Part shown: positions 11,325 to 22,234 of the stretch, piece after piece | Numbering within the stretch: the first letter of the stretch is position 1 | Layout: each line of letters starts with the position of its first letter | Assembly: GCA_947034885.2 (NCBI GenBank) | Contig: OX344751.2 | Coordinates: 3,906,001-3,970,000 of the forward strand | Direction: 5' to 3' | From: Thuidium tamariscinum | Taxonomy: Eukaryota > Streptophyta > Bryopsida > Hypnales > Thuidiaceae | DNA: 64,000 nucleotides | Program-made: the position numbers and the translations under genes | Notes under the pieces: model-generated | The model's input: the letters and a program-made list of their open reading frames with translations, nothing else | The model's database searches: none | Told to the model about the DNA's origin: nothing

Positions 11325-11829
11325 GCCTAAGGTCCCATAGCCTTTTTTCCAACAAATTATCATGACATCCAAACCAAAGATGCCAATTATTTAATTATTT
11401 AATTTAAAGATGTATATCTTGCAATAATTTGTACATAATTTGTCTTATAAGAATCATATACATTGTTATATATATTATTCTTTATAAACTTTCAAGAGCT
11501 AAAGACCATGAGAGCTTCAAAATGCGACAAGCCCATAGATTAGTGTTACATTATTTCCAAATGTTTTATTTAAAGGAAACCCCCAAAAAATAGAAACAAC
11601 ATGTGTCTTTGGTGGTAATAAAGGTGTAGCAAATTTGAGTTTCTTGGAAAGTTCATTTAGCCCACTAACAAAATGTGAGTTCTATGCAGCATAAAGATTT
11701 TCCTTCGGACCAAAATGCTCAAATTTGAGCATTTAAATACTAATCATTTGAAGTTATTAGCTACCTTGTTTAAGAATTTATAGTAATGATGTACCCTTTT
11801 ACTTTGTAGTACCTCCCAAAGACAACCTT

Positions 11830-12125
11830 CATTACCAGAAATTTCAGCCCCTGGAAAGGCTGCGACTTTTGGACCCCTCTAGTGCAATTAGGGAAAAAAT
11901 CCCAATTAAAAAAATATTTTTTATTTTTGAAAAATTCAAATCTGCCGTGGCACTACTAGTACCACGTCAGCGCCACATCAGATTATATAAATTTTATAAT
12001 ATTTAAAAAAAATTTAAAAATTTAATTTAATTTTAATTTAATTTTTTATTTTTCTGTATTTGCACTGCAGGGGCCCGAAAATGTAATGTTAATGGCCTTT
12101 TGCAGGGCTAAATTTTTTTCTAATG
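11830..12125. mobile_element. MITE with CATTA..AAATTTCAGCCC ends
   Basis: Imperfect inverted ends: CATTACCAGAAATTTCAGCC at left, complement of AGGGCTAAATTTTTTTCTAATG-type sequence at right. The interior holds a CACGTCAGCGCCACATCAG block followed by an A/T-only core. The same architecture is found in the CATAAGAGG family, so the families may be related. Confidence 0.6.
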
Positions 12126-12415
12126 TCAAAGACAAGCCATAGATCTTTGGAGGAATGAGATCTCTAATTCTCTATGTATAGCTTGACAATCCAAATGTAA
12201 AGAAGGCATATAGAAAAATATATTGAATTAAAAAAAATCATACATGTCACTTTCACATTGTAATATTGTAACGAAACATGTACTAAGAAATTACAAATTA
12301 ATGAGATAAAAAGGAATTTGTCAAGTATGACTATTACTACATTCAAGTGCTTATTCAACTCCTAATGATCCAAGGGGGCTTAGACTAATCTTAGATGTGC
12401 TATAAGTATAGCTCA

Positions 12416-12748
12416 TAAGAGGATTTTTGGGCCCCCAGGAGACTGTTTTAGGGGTGTTCCCCGAAATTGTTCCCACTGCTGCAAACCAGCACCCTGTTGG
12501 TCTGAATTTTTGAATTTTGAAAAAATTAAATTAAATTTTTTTTTTCAAAAAACTTCAGAATGTATTAAAGAGAAAAAAATGATTATTATTTTTTAAATTT
12601 TTTTAATATTTAATTAAAATTAATAAAAAAACATTATTTTTTGACGTGGCAGTCGCTCGACCACATCAGCATCGCGTTCCCAGAGTTCCCAATGCGTTCC
12701 CAGCATTTGGGAACTCGCAGTCTTGTACAGGAGTTAAAAATCCTCTTA
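12416..12748 (+). mobile_element. MITE family F (CATAAGAGG ends), copy 1
   Basis: Bounded by CATAAGAGGATTTTT and AAAAATCCTCTTATG. The interior has GC-rich shoulders (CCACATCAGC, GTTCCCAGC) around an A/T-only core. Two close relatives sit inside the LINE at 58.93 and 60.37 kb. If TA is the target duplication, all three copies sit in CATATG. Non-coding. Confidence 0.85.
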
Positions 12749-14137
12749 TGTTTACTACTTTTTAGATTAGATTATACATGAGGAATAGAAATTACCTATA
12801 AAGTCTAATTTTGAAGAATATTTCTAAACATATATATTTTCAAACTTACTATAGCATTTAATCTTGATGATTTACAAAAAATAATATGAGTTAAATTTTC
12901 AATAAGCTATTGGTTTAAAATCTATTTTACATTAATAAGCACAAAATGGTCAAATTTTATATCATTAAAAATATCATTATTTACCTTTATCAATAAGTTT
13001 TCAAAACTTCAATAAGAATATTTGTACATTTTGACTTCAACTATTCTTAAAAATGAATTAATCAATAAAATTTGAATGTATAATATATTTATCCAAAGAC
13101 AATCCATCATATTATGAAAAAATAAGAATTTGAAAGAAAGTTTTTGTAGCCTTTAAGTACTACTTAGAAGATAGGCAACAAGTACAAAATGGTTCTCTAG
13201 TTTGATGTTAAATTTTATATGTAACATTTAGTTGATTGTTACAATGTAGCAAATTATTGCTACATTACGTACATCTTGTGAACTCATATTACATATTCTA
13301 TTCTAATACTAAAATTTAAGAATTAAAAGTATTTAATTCAAAATAGACTTAATACTCTTTTCATCTTATTTTGTTTGATTACAAGAAATTGTATAAAAAA
13401 TTGATAATGTAAAATTTAATTAGGGTGGAAATGGTTCTAGACCACTTTATTTCTTATTGAGACATTGTATATATTGCAACCTTTTGCTTTATTAGTTCTA
13501 TCTATAGTTTCATAGACCTTTGAAAATTTATGCATGTTTATGATAGACGACATGCTTTATTCTTTAAATTAACATTCTTTTAGAGGACAATTGTCCACCT
13601 AAATCCAGTAAAAGCTATGATGCACTTATTCATTTCACTTTAATACATAGCACTACATTCATTTATGCTATTATAAAAGGCACAAAATACTGTTACCTAT
13701 TGAATTAGTATCACTATCAACAAAAGTATTGAATAGAACTTGGTACATTACAGTATTATTTCAATTTGCACTAATTTAAAGTGTAACATTAGATAATCAA
13801 TGCTCTTTATATTGATAGTATAAATCAATGTAGCATCTTCATAGCACAAGGTTGACATTTCTTTGTTATAATTTTCTTATTTTTTAAATTCTTTTTGAAA
13901 AATTTGTAAATAATTCTTGAAGGTTTGGTTTTGAAATTTTTGTAGCATACATCTAAAATGATGTTTTGAATCTATTTATTGTCCAAAATGTAAAATTCAA
14001 AAAGCTTAAGAAATGACATTTTAATAAAGATAATTTATATTATTTAAATGAACCACCTACAATATAGTGGATGAGTTTTATTTGGAGACTTCTAGTACTA
14101 GATTTTTGAGACTGAATTTATTAGTTGAATCTCCCCA
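12749..14137. other. Intergenic, AT-rich
   Basis: About 1.4 kb with no gene, no clear repeat and no inverted structure that I can support. Confidence 0.6.
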
Positions 14138-14671
14138 ACTACACTAAAGATGATATTTAGTGTTTAGTGACATTTAGTGTTTTTACCCCCCTACTAGCTG
14201 CAACACTAAATCTGAACTATGAGGACAATTAGTGTTGTGTTAAACTTCAATCAGAGTTGTCATATCGGACCGACTGCAAAGTTCAGAGCTCTGTAACTTT
14301 TGCAAAACAAATCTGAATCGGACATATGATATGTTTTTTGGCATCTACAATTTCTGTAGATGCCAAAAAACATATCATATGTCCAATTCAGATTTGTTTT
14401 GCAAAAGTTACAGAGCTTTGAACTTTGCAGTAAAAAATTGTCCGATATGACAACTCTGACTTCAATGTACCGCCTCCACTTTCTCTTCTCTTCCCTTCCC
14501 ATTAATGTGTTCTAACACTAAATGTAAACCTTTTCAGATTTCAGATTTACTATGGAGTACATTTAGTGTTTGAATTGACATTTAGTGTTTTTACTTTCAT
14601 AGGATAATTGGCTTTTAGTGTATGCCTTCGCATTTAGTGTACAAGACACTAAATATCATCATTAGTGTAGT
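14138..14671. mobile_element. TIR element with ACTACACTAA ends, host of a nested MITE
   Basis: The left end ACTACACTAAAGATGATATT continues as TTAGTG; the right end is its complement with one mismatch. Internal TTAGTGT motifs are scattered through the element. A clear target duplication was not found, so the superfamily is left open. It is interrupted by the hAT foldback at 14252-14458. Confidence 0.65.
14252..14458. mobile_element. hAT foldback MITE, 207 bp
   Basis: Ends CAGAGTTGTC..GACAACTCTG, with an 8-bp direct repeat ACTTCAAT on each side (14244-14251 and 14459-14466). CAGAG-type termini plus an 8-bp duplication are diagnostic of hAT. The two halves are near-perfect complements meeting around 14355 (CTACAATTTCTGTAG), so a transcript would form a hairpin of about 100 bp. 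Confidence 0.92.
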
Positions 14672-14929
14672 CCTTTCTTGGGGGTACCACGGGGCTAGTT
14701 TCCCCATTTCAAAATAAATCCCTATTTTTTGTCAAATAAAGGTTGTTATTTTTTGTCAAGTTTTAGTCATTTCTATCAAAAATGTGGATAAAGTAACCAA
14801 ATTTGGATGAAAAAGTGCATGCATGTAATTGAAAAGTGTTTTAGGCCCGGAAGGGTGGATGAGTATAGAAATGCAAACTCCTTTGATAATCACAGACGAA
14901 TGTGGGTGTGGCATTCAAGAGGTCTGATT

Positions 14930-16181
14930 AAATTAAAACCCCGGTCACCGGTCACCGGTGCCCGCGCCCACTCTTCTCTCATCATTCAAAGCAGCCAGGC
15001 TTTGTTCCCCGGTTATGCTGCTGTCATTCTGTGGGTTTTCTCGAAAGCCAGGCCGAACCTCCCCTGCGGCCCTGCCTTTCTCTTCCCTGGTCTGTACTTC
15101 GCAGTACTGCCATCGCAAATGGTGCCTCTGTCTCTGATGTAGACTCCAATGTGACGGGAGTTTATCGTTTCTACAATGAGTGCATGTCGACTGAAAACAT
15201 TCAGCAATAATACTCAACAAACAGATTGTTTGAGTTTTTAATTTGGAGCTTTTCATGGACAGCTTCAGTTCACATTTTGATCGAGCTTGACAGCTTGAAT
15301 GTTGCTCAATCTCCCTCGCAGTAGTTTTTTTCTTCATTATCGTGCAGTGAAAGCTTAGTACTACAATCAAGTCCTTGAGGTCTTTGAGAAAGAGTAGCAG
15401 GAGCGAGGAAGAAGATTGAACGAAGAAGAAGCTCTCCTGTTGGTCGGCGTTACAGATATGCATATGAGGAGTTAGTTAATGTTGCCTTTACTGCCATTGC
15501 AGTTACGACCATTGTTGGGCTTCTGTTTTGGTAACGCATAGCCGGTCTTTTTTCCATTGGACTCCTTCGTGCACGTCATCTTTTGCATATTGCAGAGTAA
15601 TTCGCGCAGCTGGCTGTGCGTGTCTGTATATAGGTTTGAGTACTGTCGAGCTTTCGCTCTCCTGCATGTCATTCTTTTCCAAGCTTTGACAGGCTCTTTG
15701 TGAGTTGTTCCCCCGCACATTGTACTGTGCAAGATACGTACGTAGCAGCATTGTGAGGAAGGGAACGCATGCAAACCGTGTCGAGCAATGTCGCAAGATT
15801 GAGGAGGAAGCCAAATTTTGAAATAATACGTGGGGAGCCAGTGAGGGTCGTAGCTGCTTCCGATGCTAGGCTTAGAAAGACGACGTATGTATGGGGAGCA
15901 ACCGATGTTTGAGGTTGTAGTATCCACGCACGCCGCTTGGAATTAACCCTTCGTGTAGGGCGGGATACTGGCAGCCCTGTTTTGAATGAGAAAGGTCGAT
16001 TGGGTTTTCATCTCGTGTGGGGACGATGAAGGAGCAGTTGCTTCGAAGTTTCAGGATCAAGAAGGGAGTCTTGTTGAAGTTGCAACCATAGCGATGTCGT
16101 AGAGACACACTTGAGAAGGATATATATAATTTTTTGTTATTCTGGTTTGGAAGTGGTGAGGGGGGTTTGAAAAGAGTTGCA
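14930..16181 (+). promoter_or_regulatory. Probable promoter and 5'UTR of the GT47 gene
   Basis: Base composition changes abruptly at about 14930 from AT-rich repeats to GC-richer low-copy DNA that runs up to the GT47 start codon. A reiterated GGTCACCGGTCACCGG motif lies at 14943-14960. The overlapping minus-strand frames (up to 172 codons) have no recognisable domain and are treated as chance. The transcription start is not determined. Confidence 0.45.
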
Positions 16182-18761
16182 ATGGGTGACAAGAACGCGC
16201 CCCAAGGGCTTGCGCACTACAAGGTGTTATCTGCCAGGAATCGGATGAAACTTTTGCTGCCGTTTTGCCTACTGGTTGTTGGCATTGTGTGGAGCACTTC
16301 CAGCTTGTTACCCTTCAGCACTGTTGCAGAATCTCGCCTCTATTTGCGTCAGTGCACCAGCTGTGGAGAAGATGGGGCGGAGGACCAAGACGTAGGCAGG
16401 GCAAAGTCATCGTCTATAACTCTGCAATTGAAGGTACTGCTGCCACCTACCTCGCTCGTACGTGTGTAGATGAATTAGAGATCTTTAAATTTATAGTTTC
16501 AATTAACAAGCAGAAAGTGTCTTTACTGCGTGGAGGCTATGCACGGTGACCTAAATTATTGTATCTTTGGCCATGTTAATTTCACGGATCAGGAATCATG
16601 AGGTTGAGGATGATATTTGTATCCCTTTAATCGTTTTGACATGTGAAGGCGTGGCTTTTGGGAGGTTTTTGGGTGCGAGAGTAAAATTTGTTTTAGATCA
16701 AAATAATATCAATGAGCATGCTTCTGCAGTTCTTTTGCATTATTGAAGGGGGAATTGCGATCTACAATAGAGGTAATTTCAGAATCATGTTCCGAAACTG
16801 TACTAGGGGCTACTATAGTGATTTGAGGAAGTGTAATTTTTTTGCCCAATTTGACAACAAACCTGCAAATCACGGAACTGGAATCGCAATGCCTGCCACT
16901 CTAATAGGAGGTGTCAACAAAGCACGATATTAACCAAAAGAATATTGCTTACTTCCAAATTCAGCCAAGTGCAATTCTAAGCCCAGGAATCTCATTTTTT
17001 AGTAAGGTCTTTGCAGAGCTTTTCAAATAACTTCTGTTCAAATCGCCTCCAATCTGAGAGGACAGATCTTGGACTCTGTCAATTACCCAAACTGTCCTCT
17101 ATTTTGGTCTCATTGTGTGCTTGTGTTTCACTTGTTAGGAGACTCTGAATGTGCGAAGTGGCCGAGATCAGCAAGCTGCACACAGAGAAAGGTCAGGTAA
17201 AAAAACTGGCCCAGGCAGCGACGGCAGTGCTCGACATGGCAGTCGGGCACCGAGGAGGACGCTGGTGAAAGAAGAGGACGAAGATTCTCACGAGGATGAA
17301 GTTCCAGTGAAGAATTCGAACTCTCCGGCAGAGGAAGAGTTCCAGCCTGACAAACCTCCAGAGATGGAAGAGATGGACATCCTCCGCACCCAGCTTTCTG
17401 CCGCACTGATGCAAAGCGAGAAGCGAGCCCACGGGGGCGACACGCGCATCACCGGCGACCTCCACACCAACGGCAACAGATATGCGTTGCGGATCCTGGA
17501 CGAGATTCGATCCAATTCCCTTCCTTTCTCAATCCCAAACCCTAAATCCTCCTCAAGCTCAAGCTGCCAGGGGAAGTATATTTACGTCTACAACCTGCCC
17601 CCCGAATTCAACGTTGACCTCGCCAAGCGCTGCGACACCCTCGTGCCCTGGTTCGGCCTCTGTGACTACTTTGAAAATTCCGGTTTCGGGAAGTCCGTCA
17701 ACGACTCTCGCATCTTGCAACCCGAGGGTCGCTGGTTCAACACGCACCAATACTCCCTGGAGCTCGTCTCCCACGCGAGAATTCTGAAGTACCGGTGTCG
17801 AACAGAAGATCAGTCCAAAGCCTCTCTGTTCTACATTCCTTATTACGGCGGACTTGACGTGATCCGCTGGCACTGGGCGCTGAATGCCACGAACTCTAAT
17901 CGCGACGCCCTCGGGCGGAAGCTCGTACAATGGCTGGAGAAACAACCGTCATGGAATCGGCGTGAAGGCGAGGATCACGTTCTCGTCTTGGGCAAAATCT
18001 CGTGGGACTTTCGTCGCCAACTGACAGGCGACTGGGGAAGCAGATTACTCGAGTTTTTGGAGATGCAGAAAGTGACCAAACTCCTCATCGAGCGCAACCC
18101 CTGGCACAAAAACGACATCGGCGTCCCCCACCCGACCTTCTTCCACCCGAAGTCCGCCTCCGACATGCGCAAATGGCTGTCCCATATAGAATCTCAAAAC
18201 CGCACCCACCTCGTGAGCTTCGTCGGGAAAGACCGGCACCTCGACCCGAACAACGTCCGGAGCGCACTCATCTCCCAATGCCGGAACGCAACTAAGAGCT
18301 GCTACTTCCTAGAATGCGAGCAGGACAAGTGCTTACTGCCCGCGTATGTCACTCGTGTCTTCGTAACTTCGCATTTCTGTATGCAACCACCTGGAGACTC
18401 CCCGACTCGAAGATCTGTGTTTGATTCTCTTGTGGCCGGTTGCATACCAGTTCTGTTTCACCCTTGCACGGCGTATCTGCAGTATCCATGGCATCTGCCA
18501 CGAAACGCATCCTCCTGGTCGGTGTACGTGTCGGAAACAGATGTGAAGAGTGGGAATGTGAATGTTGTGGACGTTTTGAGTAGGATTTCGGCGAAGGAGA
18601 GAGACGAAATGCGCAGAGTTATTGTTTCCGAGATTGTGCCGAGGATTGTGTATGCGGAGCCTGGGGCGGCGATGGCGCCGTTCAGGGATGCGTTCGACGT
18701 GGTGCTGGAAAATCTATTATTCCGGGCTTCGCATTCTCCCGATCTCGAGCAAATGGCGTAA
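16182..18761 (+). CDS. GT47 family (exostosin, MUR3-like) glycosyltransferase
   Basis: Two exons, 16182-16433 and 17139-18761 (donor AAG/GTACTG, acceptor TTGTTAG/GAG, phase 0), give 624 residues. Exon 1 encodes a short cytosolic tail and a signal anchor (about residues 23-45, KLLLPFCLLVVGIVW), typical of type II Golgi enzymes. A charged, acidic stem follows (about 85-200). The exostosin domain runs from about residue 230 (KYIYVYNLPPEFN) to near the C-terminus and contains the plant GT47 signature FCMQPPGDSPTRRSVFDS followed by LVAGCIPVLFHP (about 496-526). In plants, group A of this family adds galactose or related sugars to xyloglucan side chains in the Golgi; the exact acceptor cannot be read from sequence. 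The start was chosen because the ATG precedes the membrane anchor in a frame that splices cleanly. Confidence 0.88.
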
Positions 18762-21357
18762 AACGAAAAGAATGTAGGATTAGGGTTAGGGTTACAATCT
18801 ACCCGCACTTCCATTTCTCCCGGTCTGGGATATAAGTTATCAAAGGGTTTAGGGTTTTAGGCAGTGTTTTTCGTACTGGTCTCTAATCCCTCCGCTGTCT
18901 TCACGGCATTGAAGAATATTTGGAGGGATGTAACTCTATTTCTCTCAATTTGTAAAATCTGGTGAAATTTTGTCAACAGAAAAAACACTATAGTAGTTTG
19001 GGGTCTACCAATGTTTCCATTTCAAGGTTGGAGCACTCATGAAAGGGAGGCAATCCACCCTGGGTATGGTGGTCTATTTTTGACCAATTCTTATGCATCA
19101 TAATTGGGAAAAGTACTTTGGCTTCCTAACGGTAAAGAATCTTGTTGATTGGTGCTACAATTTTTCTATGCAGATTTGAAGCACTTTTGATTTCACAACT
19201 AGTCCTTGGTTGGAAATAGAATGACCTATATGACTACTATGGGATGAATAGAATCTTCAACTAGAAAGTTCTTGATAATTTTGTTTGGAAAACAAAATTT
19301 TGAAAAAAACAAAGAATCTTTTTCAAGTCTATTTTTGTATGTAGGTTATTTTTTCCTTGACATAAATGCGCTCTAGGTATGCTCACTTGCTTATTTGATT
19401 ATAAAAGGGTTGCCTCCTTTATTTCAAATAGACAATACATATAGACACTTGTGTCGAATATCCTATATGTAGAATGGTATTTTGAAAATGTTGAATGTAT
19501 CTTTTTGTACATGAACATTGAATGCATGTATTCAATATTTGGTGACCTTGTCATGTGTACATGTGGTTGTATTATAATTCCTACTTACAAATAAATGTGT
19601 AATGCAACCAAATAATGAATTCATCAAGGATGGTGAATAACTTTATTTTGAAGTTTCTTGTTTTAATTTCTACCTAATTTATCCACTAGTATCTTCATTA
19701 CTGAAATAAACTACATGAAAGAATCTAATGTATGAAATCTAAAAAGTGATTGGGTATAATGTTATTTTTATTTTAGAATTCATTTTGTATATCTCAGTAT
19801 TTAGATTTTTACTTTGGGTTGAATAAAAAAGATTGCATTAAACAAAAGATTTATGGATTATATGGATTATATGGTTAAGTATCTAATGTTGTATTGCCAA
19901 CCACATATATAATAAAATCAAAAAAAGAATTGACTTCAGAAATGCTGGACAATGTAGTAAGGGGCTGTTTCCACTTGTTCCTAGATGGCAATGTTGTTAG
20001 GATTCAAAGACCACAATTAGTGAGGAGAGGAAGAACGTGGTTACTAAAGCTAATAGCATGGTTCGATTGCCACATAGGGTTATGAGTTGTAGTTGACGAA
20101 GCCTTTTGTGTATACAATTTTTGCACTGGCGGAAGTCAACAACTGGAAGGCAATGACATTGGTTAGGAAGGCTTTGTGTTAGGAAGGCTTTGTCGTTGTG
20201 TTTGCGTCCCGCCAATTGAAACGCTTGTTCCTACAGCATTGGCCAACAAAGCGGAGAGTTTTTAGTGGCAAGATGTGACGCTAATGTTATGAGTATCACA
20301 GTTCTTGCACTTTGACACTACTAGGGTTTGAGGGCCTCTTCTTTATAGCGAGTTACGACGCTCCAATTAGACCGGCCAAATAGCGGTCACATAGGTTTGG
20401 ATGCTTTGCTTGTAAGCAAGTGGAGACAGCTTTTCATTTTCTGTCTACAAACAATTGTAGAAATGATGACTTAAGAGCAGGTGGGAACAACTCTTAAGTA
20501 CTCTAACTTACTCCATGCCTCATTAAATGTCCAACTACTTACATGAATCTAAACAACCAATTCAAACACCCAAAAGCCCTCATACAAATACTTGCATTGC
20601 ATTTTCTAATACTAAAAAATATATATATGTGTAAAATCCCTTTACTTTGGACTAATGTCCATATAAATGTATTAAGCTAATGATATTATTTCTCTTGAGC
20701 ATTCCACTATCATTTTTGAGTCATTTTATAGATCAAAATTGATGAGAGCATTTAGAAACAACTTTTAAAGGTGGTCAAAATTCTAAAGAAAATTCTTGCA
20801 AAGGCATCATTGTATTGCTATCTTGTAATGACTACTTTGCTTGACAACTTGCAATTACTAATCCCATATTGTATTGATAGATAAGTCTGTTATGTTCCAA
20901 TCGTTGGTGCTTGTCTGCTTGAAGGGCATCCTATTAAAAACCTTTGATGAATGCATTGTCCAATTGTTGACTAGCTTTCCAACAAGCTTTTGATTTAGAA
21001 TTTATCAAATATATATATATATTTTTACCTTTCTTTAGAACCAAATTCTCTTCATGAATGATAAACTACTTTCTCTAGTATACAATACTTCTTCTCTTCT
21101 TTAATACTACATTATCTTCTCTAATGATCCTTTCCAATTGTGTGACTAGCAAGTGTTGTGGAGTCATTAATTATTTAGTTTGACAAATTGGGATTAATTG
21201 GGGAAGGTCCCACCAGAAATTTGAGCCAACAAAGTCAAATCTCAATTGGGCACTTGTGACTTACTAATCTAAAAATCCATCCATGGGCCCTAGCCTTCTT
21301 CTCAAATTTTTGCATCATTCATTTTTAGTAGGAACAAATTGTATTTCTTGCCATGAG
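18762..21357. other. Intergenic, AT-rich
   Basis: 3' region of the GT47 gene (an AGGGTTAGGGTT stretch near 18780 is only two or three units and is not a telomere array), then about 2.5 kb of AT-rich DNA without a supported gene. Confidence 0.55.
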
Positions 21358-21652
21358 TTCATAGTCCTTTTGACTTTGTCAACTCTTGTCAGCTCAAGAT
21401 ATTTAGGTCAATGTTGAAAAAGTAGTGACTAAGGTAGAAGGCTCTTAAATGGAGTGGGTTCTAAAATGGTGCCCTACCTTAAATATATAGTATTTGTACA
21501 TGTTACTTTTTCATAGCCTTCAACAATGTACTGACAGTGTACATTTTAGCTAGGGCACCATTTTAGAGCCTTCTACCTTAGTCACTACTTTTTCAACATT
21601 GACCTAAATATCTTGAGCTGACAAGAGTTGACAAAGTCAAAAGGACTATGAA
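21358..21652. repeat. Perfect 87-bp inverted repeat: MITE end plus captured flank
   Basis: Bases 21358-21444 (host flank followed by the first bases of the family C MITE) recur as a base-perfect reverse complement at 21566-21652, inside the MITE. The other family C copies have ordinary element sequence at that place. Confidence 0.95.
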
Positions 21653-21782
21653 ATGACTTGGGTTAGATGTCAATTCCACTTCTCTTTCAAGGAAAATATA
21701 TTGTAAAATATTTCAAGATGTTTCACCTCCCTAGAATTCAATTTCAGCTTTTCGATGGGTGATTACTGAGCCTTCTACTTTA
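21430..21782 (+). mobile_element. Family C MITE with internal rearrangement
   Basis: Ends CTAAGGTAGAAGGCTC and GAGCCTTCTACTTTAG. Follows the family to GCACCATTTTAGAGCC. It then contains an inverted copy of its own left end and left flank, and rejoins the family body at ACTTGGGTTAGATGTC. TA-flanked; non-coding. It also provides the unoccupied target for the TTAA element at 7212. Confidence 0.88.
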
Positions 21783-22234
21783 GTTCAAAGCTAGCCAATG
21801 AGATTGAATCTAAACTTAGTTGCAATTTGAGAACATTGGCAAGAAAACTGGTGGGAAAATCTGAAACTTCTATTTAGAGTCAAAAATAGAAGAATACATA
21901 GAATTGGTATTCCAAAAAAATGTTTCCTAATATGGCAGTCAAAGGAAAATAACTGGTAAATTTCAAAAATATCATGAACACTCACATGGTGAAAATATAA
22001 ATGAGCCACCCTGGAGTCAATATAACCCAGTCAAAGGGTACTGTATTAGGAACAATAGACCGTACTTTATTACGGAGTACAATATATCTGAGAACTAAAA
22101 CCCCTTTTCACACAGCCAATAACAGTGTCACTGGTTAGGGTTTAAGGTTTTTGCATCAGAGAATGCATTCTGTGTCGCGATTGCAGTCTAGTGCTGTAAT
22201 TTGATCCATCGCTAGATTGTGGCAGCTGCGCATC

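Noticed and set aside
14945-15463. 172-codon minus-strand frame upstream of the GT47 gene
   Set aside because: No domain, no splice support, and it lies in the probable promoter/5'UTR of a plus-strand gene.
18778-18795. Telomere-like AGGGTTAGGGTT
   Set aside because: Only two to three units directly after a stop codon; AGGGTT is frequent in plant UTRs.
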